A stretch of 64,000 nucleotides of DNA, taken from assembly GCA_963827905.1 (NCBI GenBank), contig CAWHCB010000001.1, forward strand, positions 124,001 through 188,000, given 5' to 3'. Source of the DNA: JACXTP01 sp963827905 (lineage in GTDB: Archaea; Thermoplasmatota; Thermoplasmata; Methanomassiliicoccales; UBA472). Every line of letters begins with the position of its first letter. The stretch's first letter is position 1. A program made the position numbers and the translations under genes. Under the pieces are notes generated by a model. That model searched no databases. It worked only from the letters and a program-made list of their open reading frames with translations, and was not told the DNA's origin. Shown here piece by piece: positions 27,263-36,432 of this stretch.

Positions 27263-27273
27263 ACATCGAACGC

Positions 27274-29358
27274 TCAGTGATTGGCCAACCAGGCGGTGAG
27301 GGCCTCGACAGATGTCATGGGCGGGAGGCAGCGATCGCCCTCGCATATGTGAACGGTCACCTTTCCCTTTCTCCGATCCCTTGGTTTTCAGGTGGGGCAG
27401 CTCCTTGCAGCTCGCTTCCGCCCCTGGTCTTCGCATGATGACAACCGCGTCCGGCAGATAGGCGGAGTCGATCGCCCTCTTCATGACCCTGGCAAGCCCA
27501 TCGTCGCCGCCATCGTTCACTACCACCGTCGCCGGGGGGGACCTCAGTATATCGGCGGCCATGCCGAGGAACGCGTGGGCGCTGGGGACCCTGAGCGCAT
27601 GCGGCATGCTGGCCTCAAGCGCCGCGATGGCCCTATGGCGATATTGCTCATCATCGGTGATCTGGTAGAGCATGGCCAGGACATAGGTGGCAATGGAGTT
27701 GCCGGCAGGGATGGCGCCATCGTAATGCTCCTTCCCCCTCACCAATAGCTCCTCGTTGTCCAGAGCCAGATAGAAATCGCCCGATGGGGAGGCAAATTCG
27801 GAACATATCTCATCGGCGATCTGTCTAGCCCGCTTCAGGTAACGCATCTCATGGGAGGCCATATACAGCTCGAGCAAGCCCCAGGCATAGGAGGCGAGGT
27901 CGCTGAGGAAGGCTTTGACGGCGGAGCCACCTTCCCTATAGGTGTGGTGCAGCCCATCGAATGGGTCCGACATCCTGGTCTCTATCATATCGACCGCCCC
28001 CATGGCCGCCGTCAGATGGGATTCGTCCCCAAAGGCCCGATAGGCCCTGGCCAAGGCGGCGATCATCAGTCCGTTCCAGTCCAAGAGGACCTTGTCGTCC
28101 AAGGCTGGACGTACCCTGCCCTCGCGCAATCGGTATAGCGCTTGGAAACCTGAGGACAGTATGTCCGAGAGCTCCGACCGGGGCAGGTCCTGCCGCACAG
28201 CCAACGTCTCAAGGTCGTCGGTCATGTGCAGGATGTTCCTGCCCAGATACCGACCCGAGGCCTCCTCCTTGTAGTTGCCCGCCTCCCGAATGTCGCATGC
28301 CTCTAGGAACGGTTCAGGTCCATTCTCCCCTAAGGCCTTGACCACCTCCTCGTAGGTGAAGGTGTAGAACTTACCTTCCTCCCCCTCACTATCGGCGTCC
28401 TCGGAGGAATAGAAACCACCCTCGGACGAGGTCAGGTCGCGTAGGACATATTGGAGGGTGTCGCACGCCACCTTCTTGAACCAGTCGTCCTTGGTGAGCT
28501 GATAGGCCTCGGTGTATGCCATGACCAACAAGGCCTGGTCGTATAGCATCTTCTCGAAATGGGGCACGAACCATCGTCGGTCGGTGGAGTAACGGTGGAA
28601 CCCGTGGCCCACGTGGTCGTACATGCCGCCGAGGCTCATGTTCCTTAAGGTCCAGAGGGCCATGTCCAATGCTTTTTGGTCCTTCCTCCTGACGCCATAG
28701 CGGAGCAACAACATGAGCTTGTGCGGGGTAGGGAACTTAGGGGACACCTCGAAACCACCGAACCGTTCCTCATAGGTGGAGACGAGCTCCTGATACGCGT
28801 CTTGGCAAGGTCCTTTTCACCCAGCGACGCGGGGCGCATCTCCGCTCTTCCTTTCAGCGAGGCGGTCACCTGCTCCGCCACCTTCTCCACCTCGCCTCGT
28901 CGCTCCTGCCACACCTTGATCACCGTTGGGACGAGGTCCATAAGTCCCATCGTCCCTCCACGGCCACTCTTGGGAATGAAGGTGGCCGCATAGAAGGGCC
29001 GACGGTCCGGTCCCATTATTATGGTCAGAGGCCAACCACCCCCTCCGGTCATCATCTGGCACACCTTCATGTACAGGTCGTCGATGTCCGGCCTCTCCTC
29101 CCGGTCCACCTTGATGTTGACAAAGGACCGGTTCATCAAGGAGGCCACCTCCTCGTCCTCGAAGCACTCCCGCTCCATCACATGGCACCAATGGCAGGAG
29201 GAATAACCTATGGACAGGAAGATCGGTCGGTCCTCCTCCTTGGCCCTTCGGAAGGCCTCCTCCCCCCAGGGATACCAGTCCACCGGATTGTGGGCATGCT
29301 GCAGAAGGTACGGGCTCTTCTCATTCGCAAGACGATTTGGTTTGACCAAGGGCACCAC
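27274..29358 (-). CDS. YyaL/SSP411-like protein: thioredoxin-like plus (alpha/alpha)6 barrel (two frame breaks)
   Basis: About 695 residues. It begins with KSPYLLQHAHNPVDWYPWGE and the CxxC of SSCHWCHVMERECFED (DUF255, thioredoxin-like). A glycosidase-like alpha-toroid follows, with YDHVGHGFHRYSTDRRW, HFEKMLYDQALL and DWNGLMIAALARA. Breaks occur near 28800 (one base missing, after LAK) and near 27361-27372 (one extra base). With the second repaired, the tail reads KVTVHICEGDRCLPPM and ends at TGA 27276-27274. The family is widespread but its function is unproven; a redox or sugar-epimerase-like role has been suggested. Confidence 0.85.
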
Positions 29359-29384
29359 TGTTCAGTATGTTGTGAGCGGATGGT

Positions 29385-29393
29385 AAAAAAAAA
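29385..29393 (-). terminator. Oligo-T terminator of hcp
   Basis: A run of nine A on the plus strand reads as T9 on the minus strand, 35 nt past the hcp stop and 27 nt before the yyaL-like start. It can serve as the hcp terminator. The adjoining ATATTTTT may also act as TATA for the downstream gene. Confidence 0.45.
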
Positions 29394-29427
29394 TATGGGA
29401 AAGATAAAGGGGTTTGGGCACCCGCCC

Positions 29428-30750
29428 TCATTTCTTGCCCATGGTAGCCCTGATGTCCTCCAAGGGATCTCCACTTACGTGCAGATCGAAGTTCTTCACT
29501 AGCACGTCCAATATGTCCTTGTTGACCCACGCCGGCACGATAGGCCCGAGATAGATGCCCTTGATGCCGGCGGCCAGTAGACTCCACAGGATCGAACAGG
29601 CCTTTTGCTCCATCCAGCTTACGATGAGCGTGAGCGGGAGCTGGTTGACGTCAACCTTCAGGGCGGAGGCCAGGGCACCAGCCACGTCCATTGCCACGAT
29701 CGCATCGTTGCATTGTCCGATATCTATGAGGCGGGGTATCCCCTCGATGTCGCCCAGGTCCATATCGTTGAAGCGGTACTTACCGCAGGCCAGTGTCAGG
29801 ACTATCGTGTCCTTGGGCAGGTTCTTCACGAAGGTGGTATAATACTCTCCGGCCTTCCCTGGCCTATCGCAACCCCCGACCAGATAGATCCGGGAGAGCT
29901 TGCCGACCTTGACCAGTTCCAGCAGTTTCGGGGCGACGCTCACAAGAGTGCTCAAGCCGAACCCAGTTGTGACCTTGCCCTCAATATGCTCCGGAAGGTC
30001 TGGTAGGGAAAGGGCCTTCTTGATGACAGGGGTGAAATCGTATTCGTTGATGTGCTGCACCCCAGGCAATGAGGTGACACCTACCGTGAAGAGGCGGTCC
30101 CGGTACTCATCCTTGGGTAGGAGGACGCAATTTGATGTCCCGACCACCGCCACATTCAGACTGGAGAACAGGTTCTTTTGGTCGAACCACGCCTTGCCCA
30201 CATTACCGACCAGATGCTTGTACTTCTTTAGTCCTGGGTATGCATGGGCAGGAAGCAGTTCTGAATGGGTATAGACGTTGATCCCTTTGCCCTCCGTCTG
30301 CTTGAGCAGTTCTTCCAATGCTTTCAGCGAATGGCCCGTGGCAATTATTCCCTTCCCTTTTACTGTTCCGACAGGAACGTTCACCGGGGTCGGTTCGCCA
30401 TATTTCTCAATATGCGCCTTTTTCAACATCTGCATGGCCTTGGTGTTCATCCGCCCCGCTTCCAGCGCCATGTTCACCAGGCTACCGATGTCAAAACTGA
30501 CGTTGGTTAAGGTGGTGTACAGCCCTTTTGCCAAGAAAGAATCGATCTCGGGATCATAATATCCCAGCTCTCTCGCATGGTATGCGTAGGCCGAGACTCC
30601 TTTCAATGTGAATATGAGATTGTCCTGTAACCTCGCGACTGTGGGGCTCTTCCCGCATACACCATAAGTGGTACAACCGGTACCATGTGCGGTCTGAGAG
30701 CATTGATAGCAAAACATGTCCAACGGTTTTTCTTCCGTCATTTGGTTCAC
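29428..30750 (-). CDS. hcp: Hybrid cluster protein, short (class III-like) form
   Basis: A 440-residue protein, shorter than the ~540-residue bacterial form and matching the shortened class that lacks one helical bundle. The N-terminal Cys cluster reads MFCYQCSQTAHGTGC and YGVCGKSP. Ligands of the Fe4-S2-O2 hybrid cluster appear in VVGTSNCVLLP, YLVGGCDRPGKAGEY, LTLACGKYRFND, DIGQCNDA and SWMEQKA. HCP reduces hydroxylamine to ammonia in vitro and NO in vivo, and protects against nitrosative stress. It is transcribed in the same direction as the upstream glutamate synthase, with its own promoter in 30751-30800. Confidence 0.93.
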   Translation of the reverse strand: MNQMTEEKPLDMFCYQCSQTAHGTGCTTYGVCGKSPTVARLQDNLIFTLKGVSAYAYHARELGYYDPEIDSFLAKGLYTTLTNVSFDIGSLVNMALEAGRMNTKAMQMLKKAHIEKYGEPTPVNVPVGTVKGKGIIATGHSLKALEELLKQTEGKGINVYTHSELLPAHAYPGLKKYKHLVGNVGKAWFDQKNLFSSLNVAVVGTSNCVLLPKDEYRDRLFTVGVTSLPGVQHINEYDFTPVIKKALSLPDLPEHIEGKVTTGFGLSTLVSVAPKLLELVKVGKLSRIYLVGGCDRPGKAGEYYTTFVKNLPKDTIVLTLACGKYRFNDMDLGDIEGIPRLIDIGQCNDAIVAMDVAGALASALKVDVNQLPLTLIVSWMEQKACSILWSLLAAGIKGIYLGPIVPAWVNKDILDVLVKNFDLHVSGDPLEDIRATMGKK

Positions 30751-30755
30751 AGCAA

Positions 30756-30800
30756 CCCCTTGCTAGGCACAGGTAGGTATAGTTAATCCCGAACAAGGGG
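30756..30800. promoter_or_regulatory. Inverted repeat flanking the hcp promoter
   Basis: CCCCTTG (30756-30762) and CAAGGGG (30794-30800) form a perfect 7-bp inverted repeat with a 31-bp spacer. Between them on the minus strand lies GATTAACTATACC, the best TATA candidate for hcp (start at 30750). Such flanking half-sites could be an operator for a dimer pair or the base of a transcript hairpin. Confidence 0.4.
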
Positions 30801-31049
30801 AAGATCAAGTTAGAACGTTAACAATGAGATGTATAAGAAAGGGGTTTGTAAAAGGTTTGAGACTCGGCCGGTGGCCCAACCCCTTTCTGCGATTCTCTCC
30901 TCCTAAGAAAGTCCCGCGCTCCATCCCCATGGAGCACCGTCCTTATGAACGGATGCTAGTGCAAGCACATGATCATTATAAAAATATTTTTCATCGCCTT
31001 ATAAATATAAAGATGGGGAAAAGGTTTGTCCATTATCGCTGGAAGGTAT
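30801..31049. other. Non-coding gap between glutamate synthase and hcp, with hairpins
   Basis: No supported gene is present; an 86-codon plus-strand ORF here has no promoter spacing or protein-like composition. A perfect 11-bp inverted repeat, AGAAAGGGGTT (30836-30846) and AACCCCTTTCT (30878-30888), spans 31 nt. A shorter hairpin, GCTCCA/TGGAGC, lies near 30920-30937. AT-rich TATA-like tracts occur at 30983-31000. The hairpins may be part of a transcript leader for hcp or the end of the glutamate synthase mRNA. Confidence 0.35.
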
Positions 31050-32675
31050 TTACTCGTCCCAGAACTCCAAGATGCCTGGCATGACCTTTTCCGCCATCTC
31101 GTCGATGGTGGGGATGCCGGTGACCTTGGCGGCGTATGGGGTGAGCGACATGATATCGCCACGGTCCAATACCTCTAAGCTGAACTTCCTCGAGCCGGCC
31201 ATCATCTGGCGCAGGCCGATGGCGAGGCGGTCGAAGTAGGTGTAGAGACCGACCGCGCCGTAGGGGATGTCCTTGCCCAACTTCTTGCCGGGGTATTCCT
31301 TCATCAGGTCCTGAGCCAGAATGAAGAACTGCTCCGGGTCCGCCCCGTACTCGTCGGTGAAGGACTTGGCCAGCTTGCCCTCCGTTGCCTGGCGGGCGAA
31401 GTACTGGGACTTCATCGCGGCCAGTATTGGGGCCCGGGCCATGGCTATGCCCTTCACGAGCGGGGCACCGCCGAGGTTGCTCATGGCGATGGACTTGTAC
31501 ATCTGGGTCTCGTTGACGAAACCGCCGGCCATGATCAGGTCGGGGACGAACTTGCCCTTCTTCCTCAGGATGTCAGCGCAAGCAAGCATCTGGGCCTGGA
31601 GGTGCACCGTGGGGGTGGACATCTCGTTCATCATGGGCACCGGGCTCATTCCAGTGCCGCCGCCGGCCCCATCGAAGGTGAGCATGTCCACCTTGGCCAT
31701 GGAGGCGGCCTTCATGGTGAAGGCGACGATCTCCGGGCGGTAGGCGCCGGTCTTCAGGAACACGTACTTGGCGCCCTTCTCGCGCAGCTTCTCGACGTCC
31801 TCCACGAAGGAGCGGATGTCGGGGAAGCCCACGCGGCTGTGGCGCTCGAAGGTCTTGAAGGCCCCGGCCTTGAAAGCGGCCTGGACCGCCTTGTCCTCTG
31901 GGTCGGGCAGCACGAGATATCCGCGCTTCTTCAGCTCCAAGGCGCGGTCGAGGCTGTTCAACCGCACCTCGCCACCGATGGCCTTGGCGCCCTGGCCCCA
32001 CTTGCGCTCGATGATGTTGACCTCGAGCTTGGACATGACGTAATCGTCAACGCCGCCCCGGCCGTCCTCGACGTTGGTCTGCACTGCGATGTCGCCGTGC
32101 TTGCCGTCCCATAGCTCGCGGTACGAGCTTATGCGGAAGGCCATGTCGGGGCTGTTCTGGACCTTTCCCTTGGCGTAGGTGGCCTCGGAGTCCATGCCGC
32201 AGACGTTCTCACCGACGGTCTCGATGATGCCGGCCATGGCCGATCCCTTGGCGAGCGACTCCCAGTTCCTCTTGGCGACGGCGGTCGATCCCAGGCCGGC
32301 GATGACGAAGGGCAGCTTCAGTTTTATGGGCTTCTTGTGCCTGGTGGCGACCGTGGTGCTGATGTCCACGTTCTCGAAGAAGGCCTTGTCCGGGGAGGGT
32401 TCGATGCCGTAGGCACCGATGAGCTCGGCCATTATCTGGAAGTGGGACCAGTCCAGGAAGAAGTCCTTGTTGGACGAGGCGGTGCTGGTTCCGAAGTACT
32501 CGGGGGAAGGGTAAAGGACCTCGCGGCCACGGAAGGCGGACTTGCCGACCTCGCATAGCACATTGCATTCTTCAATACACAAAGGGCACATCCCGCTGGT
32601 CGGATTGACGTCCTGAACGCGGGTCTTGGTCCCGGTCGTAGACCGAGAGTTCTCTATTATCTGCACGCTGTTCAC
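31050..32675 (-). CDS. gltB: Archaeal-type glutamate synthase (FMN-binding GltB central domain protein)
   Basis: A 541-residue protein. A Cys-rich N-terminus (GMCPLCIEECNVLCEVGKSA) probably binds an Fe-S cluster. The rest is the FMN-binding TIM barrel of glutamate synthase: GLGSTAVAKRNWESLAKGSA, GRGGVDDYVMSKLEVNIIE, VDMLTFDGAGGGTGMSPVPM, and LIMAGGFVNETQMYKSIAMS. It makes glutamate from 2-oxoglutarate and ammonia or glutamine-derived nitrogen with separate amidotransferase subunits in other archaea; none are nearby. A 16-bp palindrome lies 65 bp upstream of the start. Confidence 0.88.
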   Translation of the reverse strand: MNSVQIIENSRSTTGTKTRVQDVNPTSGMCPLCIEECNVLCEVGKSAFRGREVLYPSPEYFGTSTASSNKDFFLDWSHFQIMAELIGAYGIEPSPDKAFFENVDISTTVATRHKKPIKLKLPFVIAGLGSTAVAKRNWESLAKGSAMAGIIETVGENVCGMDSEATYAKGKVQNSPDMAFRISSYRELWDGKHGDIAVQTNVEDGRGGVDDYVMSKLEVNIIERKWGQGAKAIGGEVRLNSLDRALELKKRGYLVLPDPEDKAVQAAFKAGAFKTFERHSRVGFPDIRSFVEDVEKLREKGAKYVFLKTGAYRPEIVAFTMKAASMAKVDMLTFDGAGGGTGMSPVPMMNEMSTPTVHLQAQMLACADILRKKGKFVPDLIMAGGFVNETQMYKSIAMSNLGGAPLVKGIAMARAPILAAMKSQYFARQATEGKLAKSFTDEYGADPEQFFILAQDLMKEYPGKKLGKDIPYGAVGLYTYFDRLAIGLRQMMAGSRKFSLEVLDRGDIMSLTPYAAKVTGIPTIDEMAEKVMPGILEFWDE

Positions 32676-33007
32676 TCCCTGCTATAAGATGTTTGAAAAC
32701 TGGAAGTAATCTCTGTATAAGAAAATATTTGAATTTACGTTAGACGTTTGTCTAAAGACTATAAATATATAATAGATAATAAGTCGAAATTTAAGTATCT
32801 GGATTGTTGAATTCCACCCATTTGACTAATGACGGTTATGAATATTTGAACGTGATAGGAATCATCCCGTCATCTAAGGTTCAATTTGCCTTCGGACTTA
32901 GATGTATGATAATGGCTTAGTACCCTGCTTTTTGATATTATCCAATCCAGTCCGTTCGATAGTTTTATTATCGGACCCTTGAATATGCACCATCCAGGGG
33001 ATAAATC
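32676..33007. promoter_or_regulatory. AT-rich divergent intergenic region
   Basis: 332 bp without a gene. On the minus side AAATATTTTC near 32722-32731 is a TATA candidate for glutamate synthase. TATAAATATATAATAG (32761-32776) and TAGTTTTATTATC (32960-32972) are plus-strand TATA candidates; the latter sits ~40 bp before the coiled-coil gene. A palindrome at 32740-32755 is listed separately. Confidence 0.4.
32740..32755. promoter_or_regulatory. Palindromic operator candidate TTAGAC-N4-GTCTAA
   Basis: A perfect 6-bp inverted repeat with a 4-bp spacer (TTAGACGTTTGTCTAA) lies just upstream of the TATA candidate of glutamate synthase. Its size suits a dimeric HTH regulator, for example a nitrogen regulator. 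No regulator gene is adjacent. Confidence 0.4.
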
Positions 33008-33541
33008 ATGCCGGACGTAAGGCGTAAGGTGGAGGAGGACCGGGGCCTCCTGAAGAAGATCCAATTGATAATCCCGGGATATCGCGGCTACAGGATCAGG
33101 GAGGACCTTAGGGACTCCGATAAGATCATGCGGATTGAGCTGGCGAAACGCCTGGCCTTGCAGAGGGACCAACTGGAGGAATCCAGGGTCGACCTCCTAG
33201 CCGCCATGCCCATGGCCAAAGAGGTCACTAGCCTGGGCGGGGTGATCAACCAGTACAAGAAGGTGGAGGGCTTGGTGAAATATTCCGAGAGCGGTTACTC
33301 TGGCTTTGTGACCGATGTTCGTTTCGACATAGACGAGCTCAACCGCATCTACGATTACGATTACAGCGTGCTTGAGAACGTCCAGTTCATCGATGAGGCC
33401 ATAGGTGTCCTGAAGGGGGCATTGGACGAAGAGGACGAGGTCAAGATCAAGCAGAGCATCAAGGACGTCAAGAAAAGACTGACGGGCCTAGAGGACAAGT
33501 GGAAGAAGAGGATCGCCATCATACAAGGGACGGAGCTGTGA
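33008..33541 (+). CDS. Coiled-coil protein of the SPFH cluster
   Basis: A 177-residue helical, highly charged protein. It starts VRRKVEEDRGLLKKIQLIIPG, and its YRGYRIREDLRDSDKIMR segment is seen in helical proteins that accompany SPFH genes in many prokaryotes. No membrane helix is predicted by eye; the C-terminal half is a likely coiled coil (KQSIKDVKKRLTGLEDKWKK). It ends 4 bp before the SPFH gene, so the two are cotranscribed. I infer an adaptor of the SPFH assembly. Confidence 0.6.
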   Translation: MPDVRRKVEEDRGLLKKIQLIIPGYRGYRIREDLRDSDKIMRIELAKRLALQRDQLEESRVDLLAAMPMAKEVTSLGGVINQYKKVEGLVKYSESGYSGFVTDVRFDIDELNRIYDYDYSVLENVQFIDEAIGVLKGALDEEDEVKIKQSIKDVKKRLTGLEDKWKKRIAIIQGTEL

Positions 33542-33545
33542 AAAC

Positions 33546-34664
33546 ATGGCCGACAGTCTATTCGGGTCGGGGACATTCTCCTGGGAGGACCAGGACAAGC
33601 GCGGCAACATCATGTACCGCCTGCCTCGCAACATCAAGTTGAACGACAACATCGTGGTGAGGGAGGACGAGATCGCCGCCTTCTACAGAGACGGTAAGGT
33701 GCTGGCCTATTTCGACCGGCCGGACCGTTACGCCCTTACCAGCCAGAACGCCCCCATCGTGGGCAAGCTGGTCAAGGCCCTTTCAGGCGTGCAACAGTTG
33801 GCCGAGGTGATATACCTACAGAAGCGCGCCTTCGATGGCAAGTTCGGTTCCAAGCAGCCCTATCAGTTCCGGGACAAGGAGTTCGGCATGGTCAACCTGC
33901 GTGTCTTCGGGGAGTTCCGTTACAAGGTGGGAGCTCCAGAGAACTTCGTGAACCAGTTCGTTGGCACTTTCAATTACGCCACCTCGGCCGAGGTGGAGGA
34001 AAGGATCAAGGAACAGATGGTGGTGCTCATCTACAACACCATCGGTGAGATGAAGAACGAAGGCATGGGGGTGCTCGACCTGGGTGCAAGCCTGACCAAC
34101 ATCGAGCAGTCCGTGCTTTCCAAGAGCAACGACCACTTCGAGCTTTACGGTGTCAGCATCGACAAGATCTCCGGTCTGTACATATCCATGCCCGATGAGG
34201 TGCAGAAGGCGGTGGACACCAGGGCCTCCATGCAGGCCCTGGGCACCAACTACATCCAGTACCAGAGCGGGCAGGCCATGAGAGAGGCGGCCCAGAACCC
34301 CTCCGGCGGTGCGGCAGGGGTGGGGGTGGGAGTAGGTGCAGGCGTCGGCCTGGGATACACCATGGTGGACCAGATGCGCTCGGCCCAGATGGCACCCCCG
34401 GCAGGACAGGCCCCCCAATCCATGGTCCTGTGCCCCAAGTGCGGCGGTCAGAACCTGGCAGGGGCCAAGTTCTGCTCCAACTGCGGCGCGAAGATGATGA
34501 TGGAAACGATAAAGTGCCCCAAATGTGCCAGCCCTGTTTCGGCGGACGCCAAGTTCTGCCCTGAATGTGGCAACGCCATGCAAGCCAAGAAGAAATGCCC
34601 CAAGTGTGGGACGGAGTCGGCAGCGAACGCCAAGTTCTGCCCTGAGTGCGGGACGACCTTCTGA
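33546..34664 (+). CDS. SPFH/Band 7 protein with C-terminal zinc ribbons
   Basis: A 372-residue protein. Residues ~20-235 form an SPFH domain of the virion-core-like type (NIVVREDEIAAFYRDGKVL, ALTSQNAPIVGKLVKAL, FGEFRYKVGAPENFVNQFVG). A helical stretch and a Gly/Val-rich linker (about 255-285) lead to three zinc-ribbon pairs: CPKCGG/CSNCG, CPKC/CPECG and CPKCG/CPECG. SPFH proteins build membrane-associated rings. The tandem ribbons could recruit partners with matching ribbons encoded just downstream. The gene order is tight (15 bp to the next start). Confidence 0.82.
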   Translation: MADSLFGSGTFSWEDQDKRGNIMYRLPRNIKLNDNIVVREDEIAAFYRDGKVLAYFDRPDRYALTSQNAPIVGKLVKALSGVQQLAEVIYLQKRAFDGKFGSKQPYQFRDKEFGMVNLRVFGEFRYKVGAPENFVNQFVGTFNYATSAEVEERIKEQMVVLIYNTIGEMKNEGMGVLDLGASLTNIEQSVLSKSNDHFELYGVSIDKISGLYISMPDEVQKAVDTRASMQALGTNYIQYQSGQAMREAAQNPSGGAAGVGVGVGAGVGLGYTMVDQMRSAQMAPPAGQAPQSMVLCPKCGGQNLAGAKFCSNCGAKMMMETIKCPKCASPVSADAKFCPECGNAMQAKKKCPKCGTESAANAKFCPECGTTF

Positions 34665-34678
34665 TCAGAGGTCATAGG

Positions 34679-35422
34679 ATGGCGAAGGTCAGCTGCCCCA
34701 AATGCGGGGCTCCCGTGGAGTACGACGTGAAGGACCTGCTGGTCCGATGCAACTATTGCTCCACTGGGATCTATATCGACAGGAGCGGGGCAGGGTTCTA
34801 CTACATCCTACCTTTCACTTTGGACGAGAACGCGGTCGTCGGGACTTTCCGGCGTTGGGCGGCAGGCTCGACCAAGGCCAAGGACCTGGACCGTCTGGCC
34901 CAGGTGCGATCAGTGAAGCGGCATTTCTTCCCCGTCTACATGTTCAAGCGGGACCAAGGCGGGGTGGAAGGGGTCTATGTGGAACCGGCGGCATCGACCA
35001 CGTTGCCAGGGCTCCATTCCCTCAAGGTGCCGGCCGGGGACATCAGGGTATTCGACAGCACCTTCGACCTGAATGGGGTGGAGATGACCAAGCCCGACAT
35101 CGAGATGCTCCCTTATCTGAACCGGTTACCAGGGACCGCGAAGGAGCAGGCCCTGGTATATTTCCCCATCTTCACCCTCGAATACAGTTTCAAGGGCAGC
35201 GATTGGAAGGTGATCATGTCGGGCACCTCCGGCGAGGTCTTCGCCACCGAGTTCCCCAAGCGATCTTCCGCATTGTACGTCGCAGTGGCAGGGGCCGGTT
35301 TCCTCGCATTCATCGCTGAGGGGTTCATCGCTTTGGCGGCGCCGATGCTGGCATTGGGCCTTATGGGCGCTACCGTGGCCGGGGTCTTCGTGGCCTCGTT
35401 GATCGTGGCAAGGAGGTACTGA
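34679..35422 (+). CDS. Zinc-ribbon membrane protein A of the SPFH cluster
   Basis: A 247-residue protein. An N-terminal zinc ribbon (SCPKCGAPVEYD...VRCNYCSTG) is followed by a soluble domain and two adjacent hydrophobic helices near the C-terminus (residues ~200-245). The middle begins FYYILPFTLDENAVVGTFRRW, and the ensemble resembles cytoplasmic-facing membrane proteins with an N-terminal ribbon. It shares layout with the next gene, so the two may be distant paralogues. No function is known. Confidence 0.6.
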   Translation: MAKVSCPKCGAPVEYDVKDLLVRCNYCSTGIYIDRSGAGFYYILPFTLDENAVVGTFRRWAAGSTKAKDLDRLAQVRSVKRHFFPVYMFKRDQGGVEGVYVEPAASTTLPGLHSLKVPAGDIRVFDSTFDLNGVEMTKPDIEMLPYLNRLPGTAKEQALVYFPIFTLEYSFKGSDWKVIMSGTSGEVFATEFPKRSSALYVAVAGAGFLAFIAEGFIALAAPMLALGLMGATVAGVFVASLIVARRY

Positions 35423-35423
35423 T

Positions 35424-36428
35424 ATGGGGATAGAGGTGAGCCTGAACTGCCCGGCATGTGGAGGGGCGGTTAAGGCGCAGGAGGGCCGTACCGCCCTGAA
35501 CTGTCAATACTGCGGTTCGGCGCTGTTCCTCGAGGGGGACGCGGGAGTGATCACCATCGCCTTCAAGAACAAGATGGACCGGGAGCGGGCCTCGTCACTG
35601 TCGCAGGGCTGGTTCCGCAAGGGTTGGAAGGCAAGGGACCTGGCCTCCAAGGGTAAGGTGCTGGAGGCCTATCCAATCTACCTGCCATTCTGGATGACCC
35701 GGATGAGGGTCTTAGGATGGATCTGCGGATATGAGGAGAGGCAGCGCAGCGATTCCAAGGGCAACACCCGCACCGAGCGCATCCCCAAGGAGGAGATGGT
35801 GCTGCACGACTACCCCCTTTCCGAGATCGCCTGCGACCCGGGGGACCTTGGCATCAAGCGGTTGCGCAACTTCACCGGCGAGAGCGGCCTAGAGGACTTC
35901 ACCATGATCCCCACCTACGAGGCCACTACGAGCAAGGACCAGGCATTGGACCGTATGAAGGCGGAGGCGGTGAGCAACGCTCGGAGGGACTCCGGGGTGC
36001 CGCACATCACATTCGAGAGGTTGCACTTACTTCCCAGGGCGATGAGCATGGTCTACTATCCCATCTGGGTGGTGCGCTATTCCTATAATGAGAACATGTA
36101 CTTCTACACCATGGACGGGGTGACCGGGGAAGTGATATCGGGACGAGCCCCAGGCGATTATCTATACCAGTCGCTCGCCATCACCGCCGGCACATCGATC
36201 GGGGGGATAATGGCCGGTCTCGGCATCGCCTCCGGCGTGCCCGAATTCGCCTTGGGAGGGTTGGTCATCGGAGCGGCCATATTCTTCCTCACCTACACCT
36301 TCTTCCGACATGGGTCGGAGATCATACAAGGGGACTTCGACGACAAGAAGTACGGGATTTCGGCCTTGAAAGGCCTGGGGTGGATGTCGGACCTATTCAA
36401 GTTCCTCCCTTTCGACATGAGGCGGTGA
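35424..36428 (+). CDS. Zinc-ribbon membrane protein B of the SPFH cluster
   Basis: A 334-residue protein with the same layout as protein A. The N-terminal ribbon is LNCPACGGAV and LNCQYCGSALF. A soluble domain contains WFRKGWKARDLASKGKVLEAYPIYLPFW and PIWVVRYSYNENMYFYTMDG (quoted in part: KVLEAYPIYLPFW; YYPIWVVRYSYNE). Two hydrophobic helices occupy ~270-305. The start lies 1 bp past the previous stop. The repeated pattern of a short ribbon plus a 'YPIWVV'-like strand in A, B and C suggests one family. Confidence 0.6.
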   Translation: MGIEVSLNCPACGGAVKAQEGRTALNCQYCGSALFLEGDAGVITIAFKNKMDRERASSLSQGWFRKGWKARDLASKGKVLEAYPIYLPFWMTRMRVLGWICGYEERQRSDSKGNTRTERIPKEEMVLHDYPLSEIACDPGDLGIKRLRNFTGESGLEDFTMIPTYEATTSKDQALDRMKAEAVSNARRDSGVPHITFERLHLLPRAMSMVYYPIWVVRYSYNENMYFYTMDGVTGEVISGRAPGDYLYQSLAITAGTSIGGIMAGLGIASGVPEFALGGLVIGAAIFFLTYTFFRHGSEIIQGDFDDKKYGISALKGLGWMSDLFKFLPFDMRR

Positions 36429-36432
36429 GCAG

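Noticed and set aside
30824..31084. An 86-codon plus-strand ORF between hcp and glutamate synthase
   Set aside because: It overlaps the inverted repeats and the 3' end of glutamate synthase, has no sensible promoter spacing, and its composition is not protein-like.
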